DNA of 64,000 nt from Kitasatospora aureofaciens. GTDB lineage: Bacteria; Actinomycetota; Actinomycetes; Streptomycetales; Streptomycetaceae. Made by a program: the position numbers and the translations under genes. Under the pieces are notes generated by a model. The model saw only the letters and a program-made list of their open reading frames with translations, searched no databases and had not been told where the DNA came from. This document shows, one piece after another, positions 8,419 through 15,676 of this stretch; within the stretch, counting starts at the first letter, position 1, and every line of letters begins with the position of its first letter. The DNA lies in NCBI RefSeq assembly GCF_001188955.3, contig NZ_JPRF03000097.1, forward strand, positions 1 to 64,000, read 5' to 3'.

Positions 8419-9498
8419 ATGACCGCTCCCGTCCCGCCCGACAGCCCGAAGTCCACGGAGGAGGCGCCGGCCGGCACCGACCCGTGGGCGCCGCCGAACC
8501 CGGGTGCGGGCGAGGCGCCGGGCCAGGGCGAGGCCACGGTCCCCGCCCCCGCGGCGGCCCCGGGAGAGGAGGCCGCCGTCTTCGCCGCGCCTCCCGGCGG
8601 GCACCCGGGCGGGCACCCGGGAGCACCGTACTGGCCGCCGTACCCCGTCCCGCCGTACCCGGTGGGGGCGCCGCAGCCCCGCAACGGCCTGGGCATCGCG
8701 GCGATGGTGCTCGGGATCGTCGGCACCGCGCTCAGCCTCGCCGTCATCCTGTTCTGGCTGTCCTGGCTGCCGGCCCTGCTCGCCCTCGTCTTCGGCTTCA
8801 TCGGCCTGGGCTACGCGCGCAGGGGCGTGGCGACCAACCGGGGAATGGCGCTCGCGGGCGTCGTCCTGGGCATCACCGGCCTGGTCGTCTCGATCGGCGC
8901 CGGGGTGTTCGTCGTGGCACGGGTGCACACCGTGAACGAGGAGCGCAGGGCCGAGGCGGATGCCGCCCGGGCCCGCGCAGATGCGGAGCAGCGGGCCGCC
9001 GACGAGCGGCTGGCGAAGGCGAAGGAGCGGCTGGAGGCCGCGCGGAAGAAGGCCGAGGCCGACCGCCGGGCGGCGGCCGCGGACGAGCGCGCCCGGCGCC
9101 TGTCGTTCGGCCAGTCCTACACCTACGGGGACGGCCTGAAGGTCACGATGGCGGCGCCGGAGCCGTACGTCCCGAGCCGGACGGTGTTCGAGCCGCCGAA
9201 GGACGCCACGATCGTCCAGGTGAAGATCACCGTGGTGAACACCGGCTCCAAGGAGGTCTCGCTCCACGGGTCGGGGCTGCCCTTCGTCCACGACGCCAAG
9301 GGCGGCCTGGTCACCACGCTGATCGACGGGAGCGACCGGATGAAGATCCTCGGCGGCTCGCTGGCGCCGGGTCAGGACGCCACCGGCGTGTCCGCGTACG
9401 CCCTGCCGAACGGCGCGGCGGACACCTTCTCCGTCGAGTTCGACTACGGCAGCGGGCTGGAGCGCAAGAACGTCATCTGGACCGGCGCCCCCAGCTGA
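8419..9498 (+). CDS. DUF4190 membrane anchor with extracytoplasmic DUF4352 domain
   Basis: 359 residues. Residues 1-90 are Pro/Gly/Ala-rich and disordered. Then come two DUF4190-type helices (GLGIAAMVLGIVGTALSLAV onward, and MALAGVVLGITGLVVSIGAG), a charged Ala/Glu/Arg coiled coil at about 172-222 (AERRADAEQR-like heptads), and an Ig-like DUF4352 domain (VQVKITVVNTGSKEVSLHG). DUF4352 proteins are usually surface lipoproteins or anchored domains of unknown ligand. Orientation inferred: N-terminus inside, coiled coil and Ig domain outside. Ribosome-binding site GAAGGA. Confidence 0.8.
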   Translation: MTAPVPPDSPKSTEEAPAGTDPWAPPNPGAGEAPGQGEATVPAPAAAPGEEAAVFAAPPGGHPGGHPGAPYWPPYPVPPYPVGAPQPRNGLGIAAMVLGIVGTALSLAVILFWLSWLPALLALVFGFIGLGYARRGVATNRGMALAGVVLGITGLVVSIGAGVFVVARVHTVNEERRAEADAARARADAEQRAADERLAKAKERLEAARKKAEADRRAAAADERARRLSFGQSYTYGDGLKVTMAAPEPYVPSRTVFEPPKDATIVQVKITVVNTGSKEVSLHGSGLPFVHDAKGGLVTTLIDGSDRMKILGGSLAPGQDATGVSAYALPNGAADTFSVEFDYGSGLERKNVIWTGAPS

Positions 9499-9652
9499 CC
9501 CGGCGTCCGGCGGGCCCACCCGGCCCGGGCCGTCCGCGTTACCCGTCCGGCGCAGCGTGGCGCGCGGGGCGGGCGGGGGGCTGCGATCTTCGGAAGGCAC
9601 CCGGCCGTGCCCGATCGGCGGGTCCCGTCGTCCCGACACCGTGGAGGCCCGG

Positions 9653-10471
9653 ATGTGGCAGGCTCCCCCCGCCCCCGTCAGCCGCGAGTGGCTTCCGGTG
9701 CTGGACATGCCGGCGCCCGGCCCGCAGAACCGGTTGACGGTGCTGGTGCGCTTCCTGCTGCTGATCCCGCAGCTCGTGGTGGTGTGGGTGCTGTCGGTGG
9801 TGGCGTTCCTCGTCACCGTGATCGGCTGGTTCGGCGCGCTGGGGCTCGGCCGGCTGCCCGGCTTCGTGGCGGACTACCTCACCGCGTACCTCCCCTACGA
9901 CACCCGGGTCACCGCTTACCTGATGCTCACCGTGGACCGCTACCCGCCGTTCCGGTTCCGGGCCCCGGAGTACCCCGTGCAGGTCGGGCTGCGCCCGGGC
10001 GAGCTGAACCGGCTCGCCGTCCTGTTCCGCATCATCCTGGCCATCCCGGCGTCGATCGTGCAGGGCGTGGTGTACGCGGGGTGGTGGCTGGTGGCGTTCG
10101 TCATCTGGCTGGTGGTGCTGATCCTGGGCCGGATGCCGCAGGCGCTGTACGAGGCGACCACGGCGATCGTGCGCTACCGGATGCGCTACATGGCCTACCT
10201 GTTGATGCTCACCCCGGCCTACCCCAAGCGGCTGTTCGGCGAGGAGCCGGGCAGCGAACCCGAGCCGGTGTCGGCCACCCGCCCACTGGTTCTGAGCGGC
10301 GCCGGGCGCGGTCTGCTCGTGCTGTTCCTGCTTCTCGGCGTGGTGTCCTGGGTGACGGGCTCCGTGACCGGCTCGGTGAGTTCCGGCGACGACAACGACG
10401 ACGACAACGGTCCCAACCCGACCCAGCGCGTCATGGCGCCGCTCGTCCCTGGCCCCGCCGATCGGAGCTGA
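9653..10471 (+). CDS. DUF4389 membrane protein
   Basis: 272 residues starting MWQAPPAP at ATG 9653, five bases after GTGGAGG. A longer frame from 9557 has no ribosome-binding site. Duplicate DUF4389 modules are visible: NRLTVLVRFLLLIPQLVVVW and NRLAVLFRIILAIPASIVQG, each followed by a long helix and a TAYLMLTVDRYPPF / MAYLLMLTPAYPKRL segment. A fifth helix and an acidic Asp/Asn-rich C-terminus (SSGDDNDDDNG) follow. Function of DUF4389 is not known. Confidence 0.85.
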   Translation: MWQAPPAPVSREWLPVLDMPAPGPQNRLTVLVRFLLLIPQLVVVWVLSVVAFLVTVIGWFGALGLGRLPGFVADYLTAYLPYDTRVTAYLMLTVDRYPPFRFRAPEYPVQVGLRPGELNRLAVLFRIILAIPASIVQGVVYAGWWLVAFVIWLVVLILGRMPQALYEATTAIVRYRMRYMAYLLMLTPAYPKRLFGEEPGSEPEPVSATRPLVLSGAGRGLLVLFLLLGVVSWVTGSVTGSVSSGDDNDDDNGPNPTQRVMAPLVPGPADRS

Positions 10472-10531
10472 CTCCGGTCAGGCGCACGGTACTTGACGGG
10501 ATCGTCGGTGGAGCGGGATGCTGTGCGGCAG

Positions 10532-10585
10532 CCGGGCCAGCTGGCGTGAATGAGATCGCAGCCTCGTTCACGTCAGCTGGCCCGG
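10532..10585. terminator. long hairpin between convergent genes
   Basis: Arms 10532-10554 and 10563-10585 pair over 23 positions; the only two non-Watson-Crick pairs are G-T, which in plus-strand RNA become G-U wobbles. The loop is ATCGCAGC. The hairpin lies 60 bp after the DUF4389 stop and 240 bp past the convergent oxidoreductase stop (10825). There is no U-tract, usual for this group. Nothing else is seen in 10472-10824. Confidence 0.7.
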
Positions 10586-10824
10586 TGTGTTCTGCCCGGG
10601 CTCACGGTGTCTGTGGGCCCCGTATGGCGGCAACCTGCCGCACGTGCGGCGGTTCGGCCGGTGTGCCGGGCGGCGTGGGCGCCGCCCGGCACGGTGTCAG
10701 TCCGGGACCGGTTCTCGTTCGTTCCGTTGCAGGCCTCGCGCGTCATGGTGGACCGGGGCTCGAGGATTCGCTGGGCGGGTTCTGGGTGCCGTAGTCGCCG
10801 AAGCAGATGTAGCCCCGGCCCGGC

Positions 10825-11673
10825 TCAGCGGAAGTCGTCGGCGTGGTCGACGGCCCACTGGGCGTAGGTGTGCGCCGGCGTGCCGGTGATCTTTTCGGCG
10901 ATGACGGAGGTCGGGGCCGGGACGCCGTCGGCAGCGGCCCACTGACTCACGATCGCCTCGGCCACGACCGGATGCATCGTTCTGCCCACGTCCGCGCGAG
11001 CCTGTTCGTCGGAGACGTGTTCGATCCGGATGCGGCGGCCGAGGGCCTCGCCGATGTGCTCGACCTGCTGTTGGAGGGTCAGGGACTCGGCTCCGTAGAC
11101 GGTGTACGCCTGGTGCGAGTGGCCCGGTTCGGTGAGGGCGGTCACCGCAAGCGCCGCGATGTCCTTCTCGTGCACCGGTGCCGACTGTGCGAGCGGATAG
11201 GGAAGACGGACGACGTTGTCCGTGCGGACCGATTCGGCCCACCAGGTGCGGGTGTTGATCGCGAACGTCCCTGGCCTGACGAACGTCCAGTCCATGCCGG
11301 ACCGTTGGACGGCCTGCTCGATCGTGCGGTTCAGGCGGGGGACCGGGTGGTCGGCGTCGTGGTTCACGACCGACACCGACGAGAGCAGGACCACCCGCCG
11401 GATCCCCGCGGCTGTGGCCGCGGCAGCGACCTTCTCGATGTGGTAGGGCTTCTGGGGGTCGAGCATTCCGTACAGGAACATCTTGTCGGCGCCGTCGAGC
11501 GCCGCGGGCAGCGTCTCGGGACGGTCCAGGTCGGCGACGACGGCTTGCCGTCCGGGCGTCGAGCCCGGGACCGGGGTCCTGCTGACTGCTCTGACCTGCT
11601 CGCCGGCGGCCAGCAGGCCGTCGGCCACGTGACGAGCGACGTTACCGCGAGCGCCGAAGACAACTGTCACCAT
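10825..11673 (-). CDS. NmrA-like NAD(P)-binding oxidoreductase
   Basis: 282 residues, atypical SDR of the NmrA/QOR2 group. The nucleotide-binding motif is VVFGARGNVARHVADGLL at the extreme N-terminus, then VVLLSSVSV and WTFVRPGTFAINT. The catalytic Tyr-x3-Lys of classical SDRs is absent, as usual for this group. ATG 11673 follows AGGAGG by eight bases. Probably a quinone or redox-sensing reductase; the substrate is unknown. It lies in tandem with the SDR gene at 11800-12681, both under the TetR-operator promoter, with a 126-bp gap. Confidence 0.8.
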   Translation of the reverse strand: MVTVVFGARGNVARHVADGLLAAGEQVRAVSRTPVPGSTPGRQAVVADLDRPETLPAALDGADKMFLYGMLDPQKPYHIEKVAAAATAAGIRRVVLLSSVSVVNHDADHPVPRLNRTIEQAVQRSGMDWTFVRPGTFAINTRTWWAESVRTDNVVRLPYPLAQSAPVHEKDIAALAVTALTEPGHSHQAYTVYGAESLTLQQQVEHIGEALGRRIRIEHVSDEQARADVGRTMHPVVAEAIVSQWAAADGVPAPTSVIAEKITGTPAHTYAQWAVDHADDFR

Positions 11674-11799
11674 GACGGGGGCCTCCTACGGGGTGTGGAC
11701 CGGTTGGTTGTGGACGTGAACGGCCGCACGGCGGCGCTGCCGAGTTGGGGGGGCTGCCGTCGTCGGGGCGAGCGCCGTAGCAGGCCTGCCGGTCGCCGA

Positions 11800-12681
11800 T
11801 CAGGGCTGGATGTTCTCCAGGTCCTCCAGGAGGCTGAGGTGCTTCGGCTCCCAGCCGAGGGTCTGCCGGGTGCGGGCGCTGGACGAGGGCTGGTCGTTCG
11901 CGAAGATCGGGCCGAGAGCGCCGTACGTCTGCGGCGGCACCGACTCGACCGGCAGGCCCAGCCGTCGGCCGATGACCGCGGCGATGTCGCGCACCTGGTC
12001 TCCCTCGTCGCCCACGGCGTGCCAGGAGGTTCCGGCTTCCGCCTGTTCCAGCGCGAGCCGGAAGAGGACCGCCGCGTCGAGGGCGTGCACGGCCGGCCAG
12101 CGCTGTGTGCCGTCGCCCGGGTAGCCGGACACTCCGGTCCGGCGTGCGATGTCGGTCAGCAAGCCGGCGAACCCGCCCGTGCCCTGGTTGTGGACCGTGC
12201 GCGGCAGGCGTACGGCCGTGCTCCGGACCCCGCGCGAGGCCAGGCCCAGGACCGCCGTGACGGCGCGGCCACGACCACCGACCGGCCCGTCGGTCGGCAG
12301 CGGGTCGGCCTCGGTGGAGGCGCGGCCCGGCACATGGGGCGTACCCGAGCAGGTGACCAAGGGCCGACCGGTGCCGATGAGTTCCTCGCCGAGGGTGGCG
12401 AGGGCGGCACTCTCCTCGGCGACCGCCCTGGCGACGGCGTCGGGGCTGCTGAAATCGTTGGCGAATGCCAGGTGGATCACCCCGTCGGCCTGGGCGGCGC
12501 CGGAGCGGAGGACGTCCAGATCGGCGAGGGCTCCCCGGAGGGGCTCGGCGCCGGCCGCCTCGGCGGCCAGCGCGGAGGCGTCGGAACGGGCGAGCGCGAG
12601 GACGCTGTGGCCGTTGCCGAGCAGTTCGGCGATGACGGCGGAACCGATCAGACCGGTGCCACCCGTGACGAAGACGTGCAT
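11800..12681 (-). CDS. NAD-dependent epimerase/dehydratase-family SDR
   Basis: 293 residues. Extended SDR with FVTGGTGLIGSAVIAELL at residues 4-21 and segments VIHLAFAND and GDEGDQVRDIAAVIGRRLGL. The canonical YxxxK is replaced (an RAVTAVLGLASRG segment lies in its place), as in the NAD-epimerase 'FcsR-like' stress-related SDRs. Start at 12681 is 16 bp from the large inverted repeat shared with the divergent TetR gene, so it is almost certainly the regulator's target. Reaction unknown. Confidence 0.82.
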   Translation of the reverse strand: MHVFVTGGTGLIGSAVIAELLGNGHSVLALARSDASALAAEAAGAEPLRGALADLDVLRSGAAQADGVIHLAFANDFSSPDAVARAVAEESAALATLGEELIGTGRPLVTCSGTPHVPGRASTEADPLPTDGPVGGRGRAVTAVLGLASRGVRSTAVRLPRTVHNQGTGGFAGLLTDIARRTGVSGYPGDGTQRWPAVHALDAAVLFRLALEQAEAGTSWHAVGDEGDQVRDIAAVIGRRLGLPVESVPPQTYGALGPIFANDQPSSSARTRQTLGWEPKHLSLLEDLENIQP

Positions 12682-12696
12682 GGGACTCTCCCTCAA

Positions 12697-12753
12697 GTGA
12701 CGGGACTCTTGTCCCATCACTCTAGCAGGGTGATGGGACAAGAGTCCCGTCAC
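12697..12753. promoter_or_regulatory. perfect 24-bp inverted repeat, paired TetR operators
   Basis: Arms 12697-12720 and 12730-12753 are exact reverse complements with a 9-bp spacer (TCTAGCAGG). Each arm contains its own dyad GGGAC-TCTT-GTCCC (or its complement), so there are two TetR dimer sites about 33 bp apart in mirror orientation. The site fills the 85-bp gap between the divergent SDR and TetR genes and covers the TetR promoter. Repression of both genes by the TetR protein is inferred from layout. Confidence 0.85.
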
Positions 12754-12754
12754 G

Positions 12755-12760
12755 TATGAT
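12755..12760 (+). promoter_or_regulatory. -10 element TATGAT of the TetR gene, leaderless transcript
   Basis: TATGAT ends six bases before ATG 12767, so transcription should begin at or next to the A of the start codon. No ribosome-binding site exists between them, which fits a leaderless mRNA. The right operator arm ends two bases upstream of the hexamer. Confidence 0.55.
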
Positions 12761-12766
12761 GGGCCC

Positions 12767-13345
12767 ATGGCTCGATGGGAACCCGGTGCACGCGAACGCC
12801 TCGTCATGGCCGCAGTCGACCTGTTCACCGAGCAGGGGTACGACGCCACGACGGTCGCGCAGATCGCCGAGCGCGCCGGGGTCACCAAAAGCACCTTCTT
12901 CCGGCACTTCCCCGACAAGCGGGAGCTGCTGGTGGCAGGACAGGAGACGCTGAGCCGGCTGCTGACCGAGGGCATCGCCGAGGCGCCCGATGACGCCAGC
13001 CCGCTCGAGGCGGTCGCTGCCGGTCTTGAGCGCGCGTCGAGCACGATGGGGCCCATGAACCGCGAGCTCGCCCCGCGCCTGAAGGCCGCCGTCGCCGCCA
13101 GTGTCGAGCTTCAGGAGCGTGACGCCCTCAAGACCGTCAGCCTCGCGGCCGCGATGGCGACCGCCCTGGTCGCCCGCGGCCTGTCCGACCCGGCCGCGGC
13201 CCTCGCGAGCGAGCTGGGCGTCCTCGCCTTCAAGCGCGGGTTCGCCGAATGGTCCGAGGGTGACCGTGACGGCAAGGACGAGCTCACCGGGTACGTGCTG
13301 GCGGCCCTGGACGAGTTGCGCACGGTGAGCGCAACGCTGGGCTGA
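12767..13345 (+). CDS. TetR/AcrR family regulator
   Basis: 192 residues. Canonical N-terminal HTH: LVMAAVDLFTEQGYDATTVA, then IAERAGVTKSTFFRHFPDKR, residues about 12-55. The C-terminal ligand domain is of the type found in regulators of NAD-epimerase genes, with EWSEGDRDGKDELTGYVLAA near the end. Divergent from the SDR gene and controlled by the shared inverted repeat. The inducing ligand is unknown. Confidence 0.92.
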   Translation: MARWEPGARERLVMAAVDLFTEQGYDATTVAQIAERAGVTKSTFFRHFPDKRELLVAGQETLSRLLTEGIAEAPDDASPLEAVAAGLERASSTMGPMNRELAPRLKAAVAASVELQERDALKTVSLAAAMATALVARGLSDPAAALASELGVLAFKRGFAEWSEGDRDGKDELTGYVLAALDELRTVSATLG

Positions 13346-13532
13346 GCGTCCCGCTCATCGGCACCGGTCCGGCTGCGGCGCCGGGTCCGCCGGATGTCCG
13401 TACTCGGCGTCGCGGCCGTCGTCGGAGCGCCGTTGTTCGTGATGTCCGTCGCGGGTGGGGTGCTTCGACGGCCGGTGGAGCGGTGAGGCCGACGCCGGCC
13501 GGGGCCCCGGGGTGGACCGGTACGCTGCCTCC

Positions 13533-14315
13533 ATGATCGAGGACGGCGCGACGGAGCGGGGCAGTGTGACCACGGTCCGGCGGATCGGTGAAACGATCCG
13601 CCGGCCGGTCGGCGAGTGGACGCCTTCGGTGCACGCGCTGCTGGCCCACCTGGAGGCGGCGCGCTTCACCCGTGCCCCCCGACCGCTCGGCGTCGACGGC
13701 ACCGACGAAGTGCTGTCGCTGCTGCACGGCGAGCCCGCCTTCGGACCCTGGCCGGCGAAGCTGCGGTCGACCGCCGGAGTCGTTGAACTCGGACGCTGGC
13801 TGCGCGACTACCACGACGCCGTCCGCGACTTCCGGCCGCCGGCCGGCGCCCGGTGGCGGGGCCAGGAGGAGGAGTGGCGGCCCGGCATGGTCATCCGGCA
13901 CGGCGACCTCGGCCCGTGGAACTCCATCTGGGACGGCGACCGACTGGTCGGGTTCATCGACTGGGACTTCGCCGCGCCCGGCCACGCCCTCGACGATCTC
14001 GCGCAACTCGCCTGGTACGCCGTCCCGTTGCGCTCCGTCGAGAAGCAGCGGCGAGCGGCAGTCACCGGCGGGCACGTCCTGCGGACCCGGCTCGACGCCC
14101 TGTGCGCCGCCTACGGGGCGGAGCCGACGGCGGTGCTCGACGCGCTGGAGGCGCTCCAGTCACGCGAGGCCGAGCGCATCGAACGGCTCGGCGGCCTGGG
14201 CCAGGAGCCCTGGGCGACCTTCCTCGCCCGTGGGGACGTGGCCGAGATGGCCGCCGAGCGGTCCTGGCTCCGGTCACAGCGCGCGGCGCTGCGGGCGCTC
14301 CCGGCAGGCCGCTGA
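13533..14315 (+). CDS. aminoglycoside phosphotransferase (APH) family protein
   Basis: 260 residues with the kinase catalytic motif VIRHGDLGPWNSIWD (Brenner His-x-Asp-x4-Asn) and the metal-binding FIDWDFAAPGHALDDLA. Preceding residues (SLLHGEPAFGPWP) fit the nucleotide-binding lobe, which is shortened. ATG 13533 is preceded by TACGCT as a possible -10, with no ribosome-binding site, so the message may be leaderless. The substrate could be an aminoglycoside, homoserine-like or choline-like alcohol; resistance cannot be asserted. Confidence 0.8.
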   Translation: MIEDGATERGSVTTVRRIGETIRRPVGEWTPSVHALLAHLEAARFTRAPRPLGVDGTDEVLSLLHGEPAFGPWPAKLRSTAGVVELGRWLRDYHDAVRDFRPPAGARWRGQEEEWRPGMVIRHGDLGPWNSIWDGDRLVGFIDWDFAAPGHALDDLAQLAWYAVPLRSVEKQRRAAVTGGHVLRTRLDALCAAYGAEPTAVLDALEALQSREAERIERLGGLGQEPWATFLARGDVAEMAAERSWLRSQRAALRALPAGR

Positions 14316-14320
14316 CGCCG

Positions 14321-14352
14321 GGGTGGCCGCCGGGAATCCCCGGCGGCCACCC
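14321..14352. terminator. perfect 14-bp hairpin between convergent genes
   Basis: GGGTGGCCGCCGGG (14321-14334), loop AATC, then the exact complement (14339-14352), followed by TTT. It starts five bases after the APH-like stop and ends eight bases before the reductase stop, so it can serve both strands. Confidence 0.85.
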
Positions 14353-14360
14353 TTTCCCGG

Positions 14361-15368
14361 TCACACCAGGCGCAGCACCAGCTTGCCGGTGTTCTCGCCG
14401 CGGAACAGCATCCCGAAGGTCTCCGGGAAGTCGGCCACGGTGCCCTCGACCACGTGCTCCTTGACCTTGATCCGGCCCTCGCCGATCCAGCCCGCGATCT
14501 CGGCCGCCGCCTGGGCGTAGCGGCGGGCGTAGTCGAAGACCACGAAGCCCTCCATGCGGGCGCGCCGCACCAGCAGCGACAGGTAGTTGGACGGGCCCTG
14601 CACGGCGTCCTCGTTGTTGTACTGGCTGATCGCGCCGCAGACGACCACCCGGGCGTGCATCGCCAGCCTGGTCAGCGCGGCGTCCAGGATCGGGCCGCCG
14701 ACGTTGTCGAAGTAGACGTCGATGCCGTCCGGGGCGTGGGTGCGCAGCGCCTTGCGGACGTCCTCGGAGCGGTAGTCGATCGCCGCGTCGAAGCCGAGCT
14801 CCTCGGTCAGCAGGGCGCATTTCCGCGGTCCGCCGGCGATGCCGACGACACGGCAGCCCTTCACCTTGGCGATCTGCCCGACCATCGTGCCGACCGCCCC
14901 GGCGGCGCCGGAGACCACGACGGTCTCGCCCTCCTTGAGCGCGCCGACCTCCAGCAGCCCGAAGTAGGCCGTCATCCCGGGCATCCCGAGCGCGCCGACG
15001 TAGGTGGACAGCGGCGCGAGCGCGGGGTCGACCTTGAGCGCGCCCTTGCCATTCGACACCGCGTAGTCCTGGACCCCGAAGGTCCCCACCACGTGGTCGC
15101 CGACCTGGAACTTCGGGTGGTTGGAGGCCACCACCTCGACCACGGACCCGGCCCGCATCACGTCGCCCAGCCCCACCGGCGGCAGGTACGAGGGCCGGTC
15201 GTCCAGCCATCCGCGCATCGCCGGGTCCAGCGACAGGTAGCGGGTGCGCCCCAGGAACTCCCCGTCGCCGGGCACCCCGACGGGCTCCTCCCCGTACTCC
15301 CAGTCCTCCGGCCGCACCTCGCCGACCGGGCGACGGGCGAGGCGGATCTGGTGGTTGACGTCGGTCAT
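14361..15368 (-). CDS. NADP-dependent medium-chain reductase, CurA/prostaglandin-reductase type
   Basis: 335 residues. Lacks zinc ligands; shows VVSGAAGAVGTMVGQIAK (NADP-binding), YFDNVGGPILDAAL and RARMEGFVVFDYARR, all typical of leukotriene B4 12-hydroxydehydrogenase / CurA-like enal reductases. These reduce the C=C of alpha,beta-unsaturated ketones and aldehydes. ATG 15368 follows AGGAG. A TetR-type palindrome lies about 50 bp upstream, so induction by a reactive carbonyl through a regulator located elsewhere is plausible. Confidence 0.88.
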   Translation of the reverse strand: MTDVNHQIRLARRPVGEVRPEDWEYGEEPVGVPGDGEFLGRTRYLSLDPAMRGWLDDRPSYLPPVGLGDVMRAGSVVEVVASNHPKFQVGDHVVGTFGVQDYAVSNGKGALKVDPALAPLSTYVGALGMPGMTAYFGLLEVGALKEGETVVVSGAAGAVGTMVGQIAKVKGCRVVGIAGGPRKCALLTEELGFDAAIDYRSEDVRKALRTHAPDGIDVYFDNVGGPILDAALTRLAMHARVVVCGAISQYNNEDAVQGPSNYLSLLVRRARMEGFVVFDYARRYAQAAAEIAGWIGEGRIKVKEHVVEGTVADFPETFGMLFRGENTGKLVLRLV

Positions 15369-15416
15369 GGCATCTCCTGGTGGCGCGCTCGGTGTCCGCA
15401 TGGGCAGGTGCCGATT

Positions 15417-15432
15417 CTAAGCAAGCGCTTAG
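15417..15432. promoter_or_regulatory. TetR-type palindrome upstream of the reductase
   Basis: CTAAGC-AAGC-GCTTAG, perfect 6-bp arms. The form matches the CTAAGC...GCTTAG boxes commonly bound by actinobacterial TetR regulators. It lies 49 bp upstream of the ATG, at promoter distance. No TetR gene is adjacent. The remainder of 15369-15676 shows no gene. Confidence 0.5.
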
Positions 15433-15676
15433 TCATCTGGCCAGAGAATGGCCGGATCCGGTCGGTGGCGCCGGCCGCGGCTCGGCGATCGGCCGCTTGA
15501 ACTCCCCGACCGGTCCGCCGAAACCCTCGGCTGCGTGACCTGGCCCGGGCCGTCGCCGAGCGCGCCGCCGCCTCCTGACGTCCTGGGCCGAGGCGGACGG
15601 CCTCCTGGTCCGGGGTGGACGGCCGAGCGGCGCGCCCCCGGTCGGGGACGCGCCGCTCGCTCGTTCGATCAGCGGA

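Noticed and set aside
8251..9816. 521-codon minus-strand frame over the DUF4190/DUF4352 gene
   Set aside because: Arg/Gly/Pro-rich shadow; the plus-strand gene has recognisable domains and a coiled coil.
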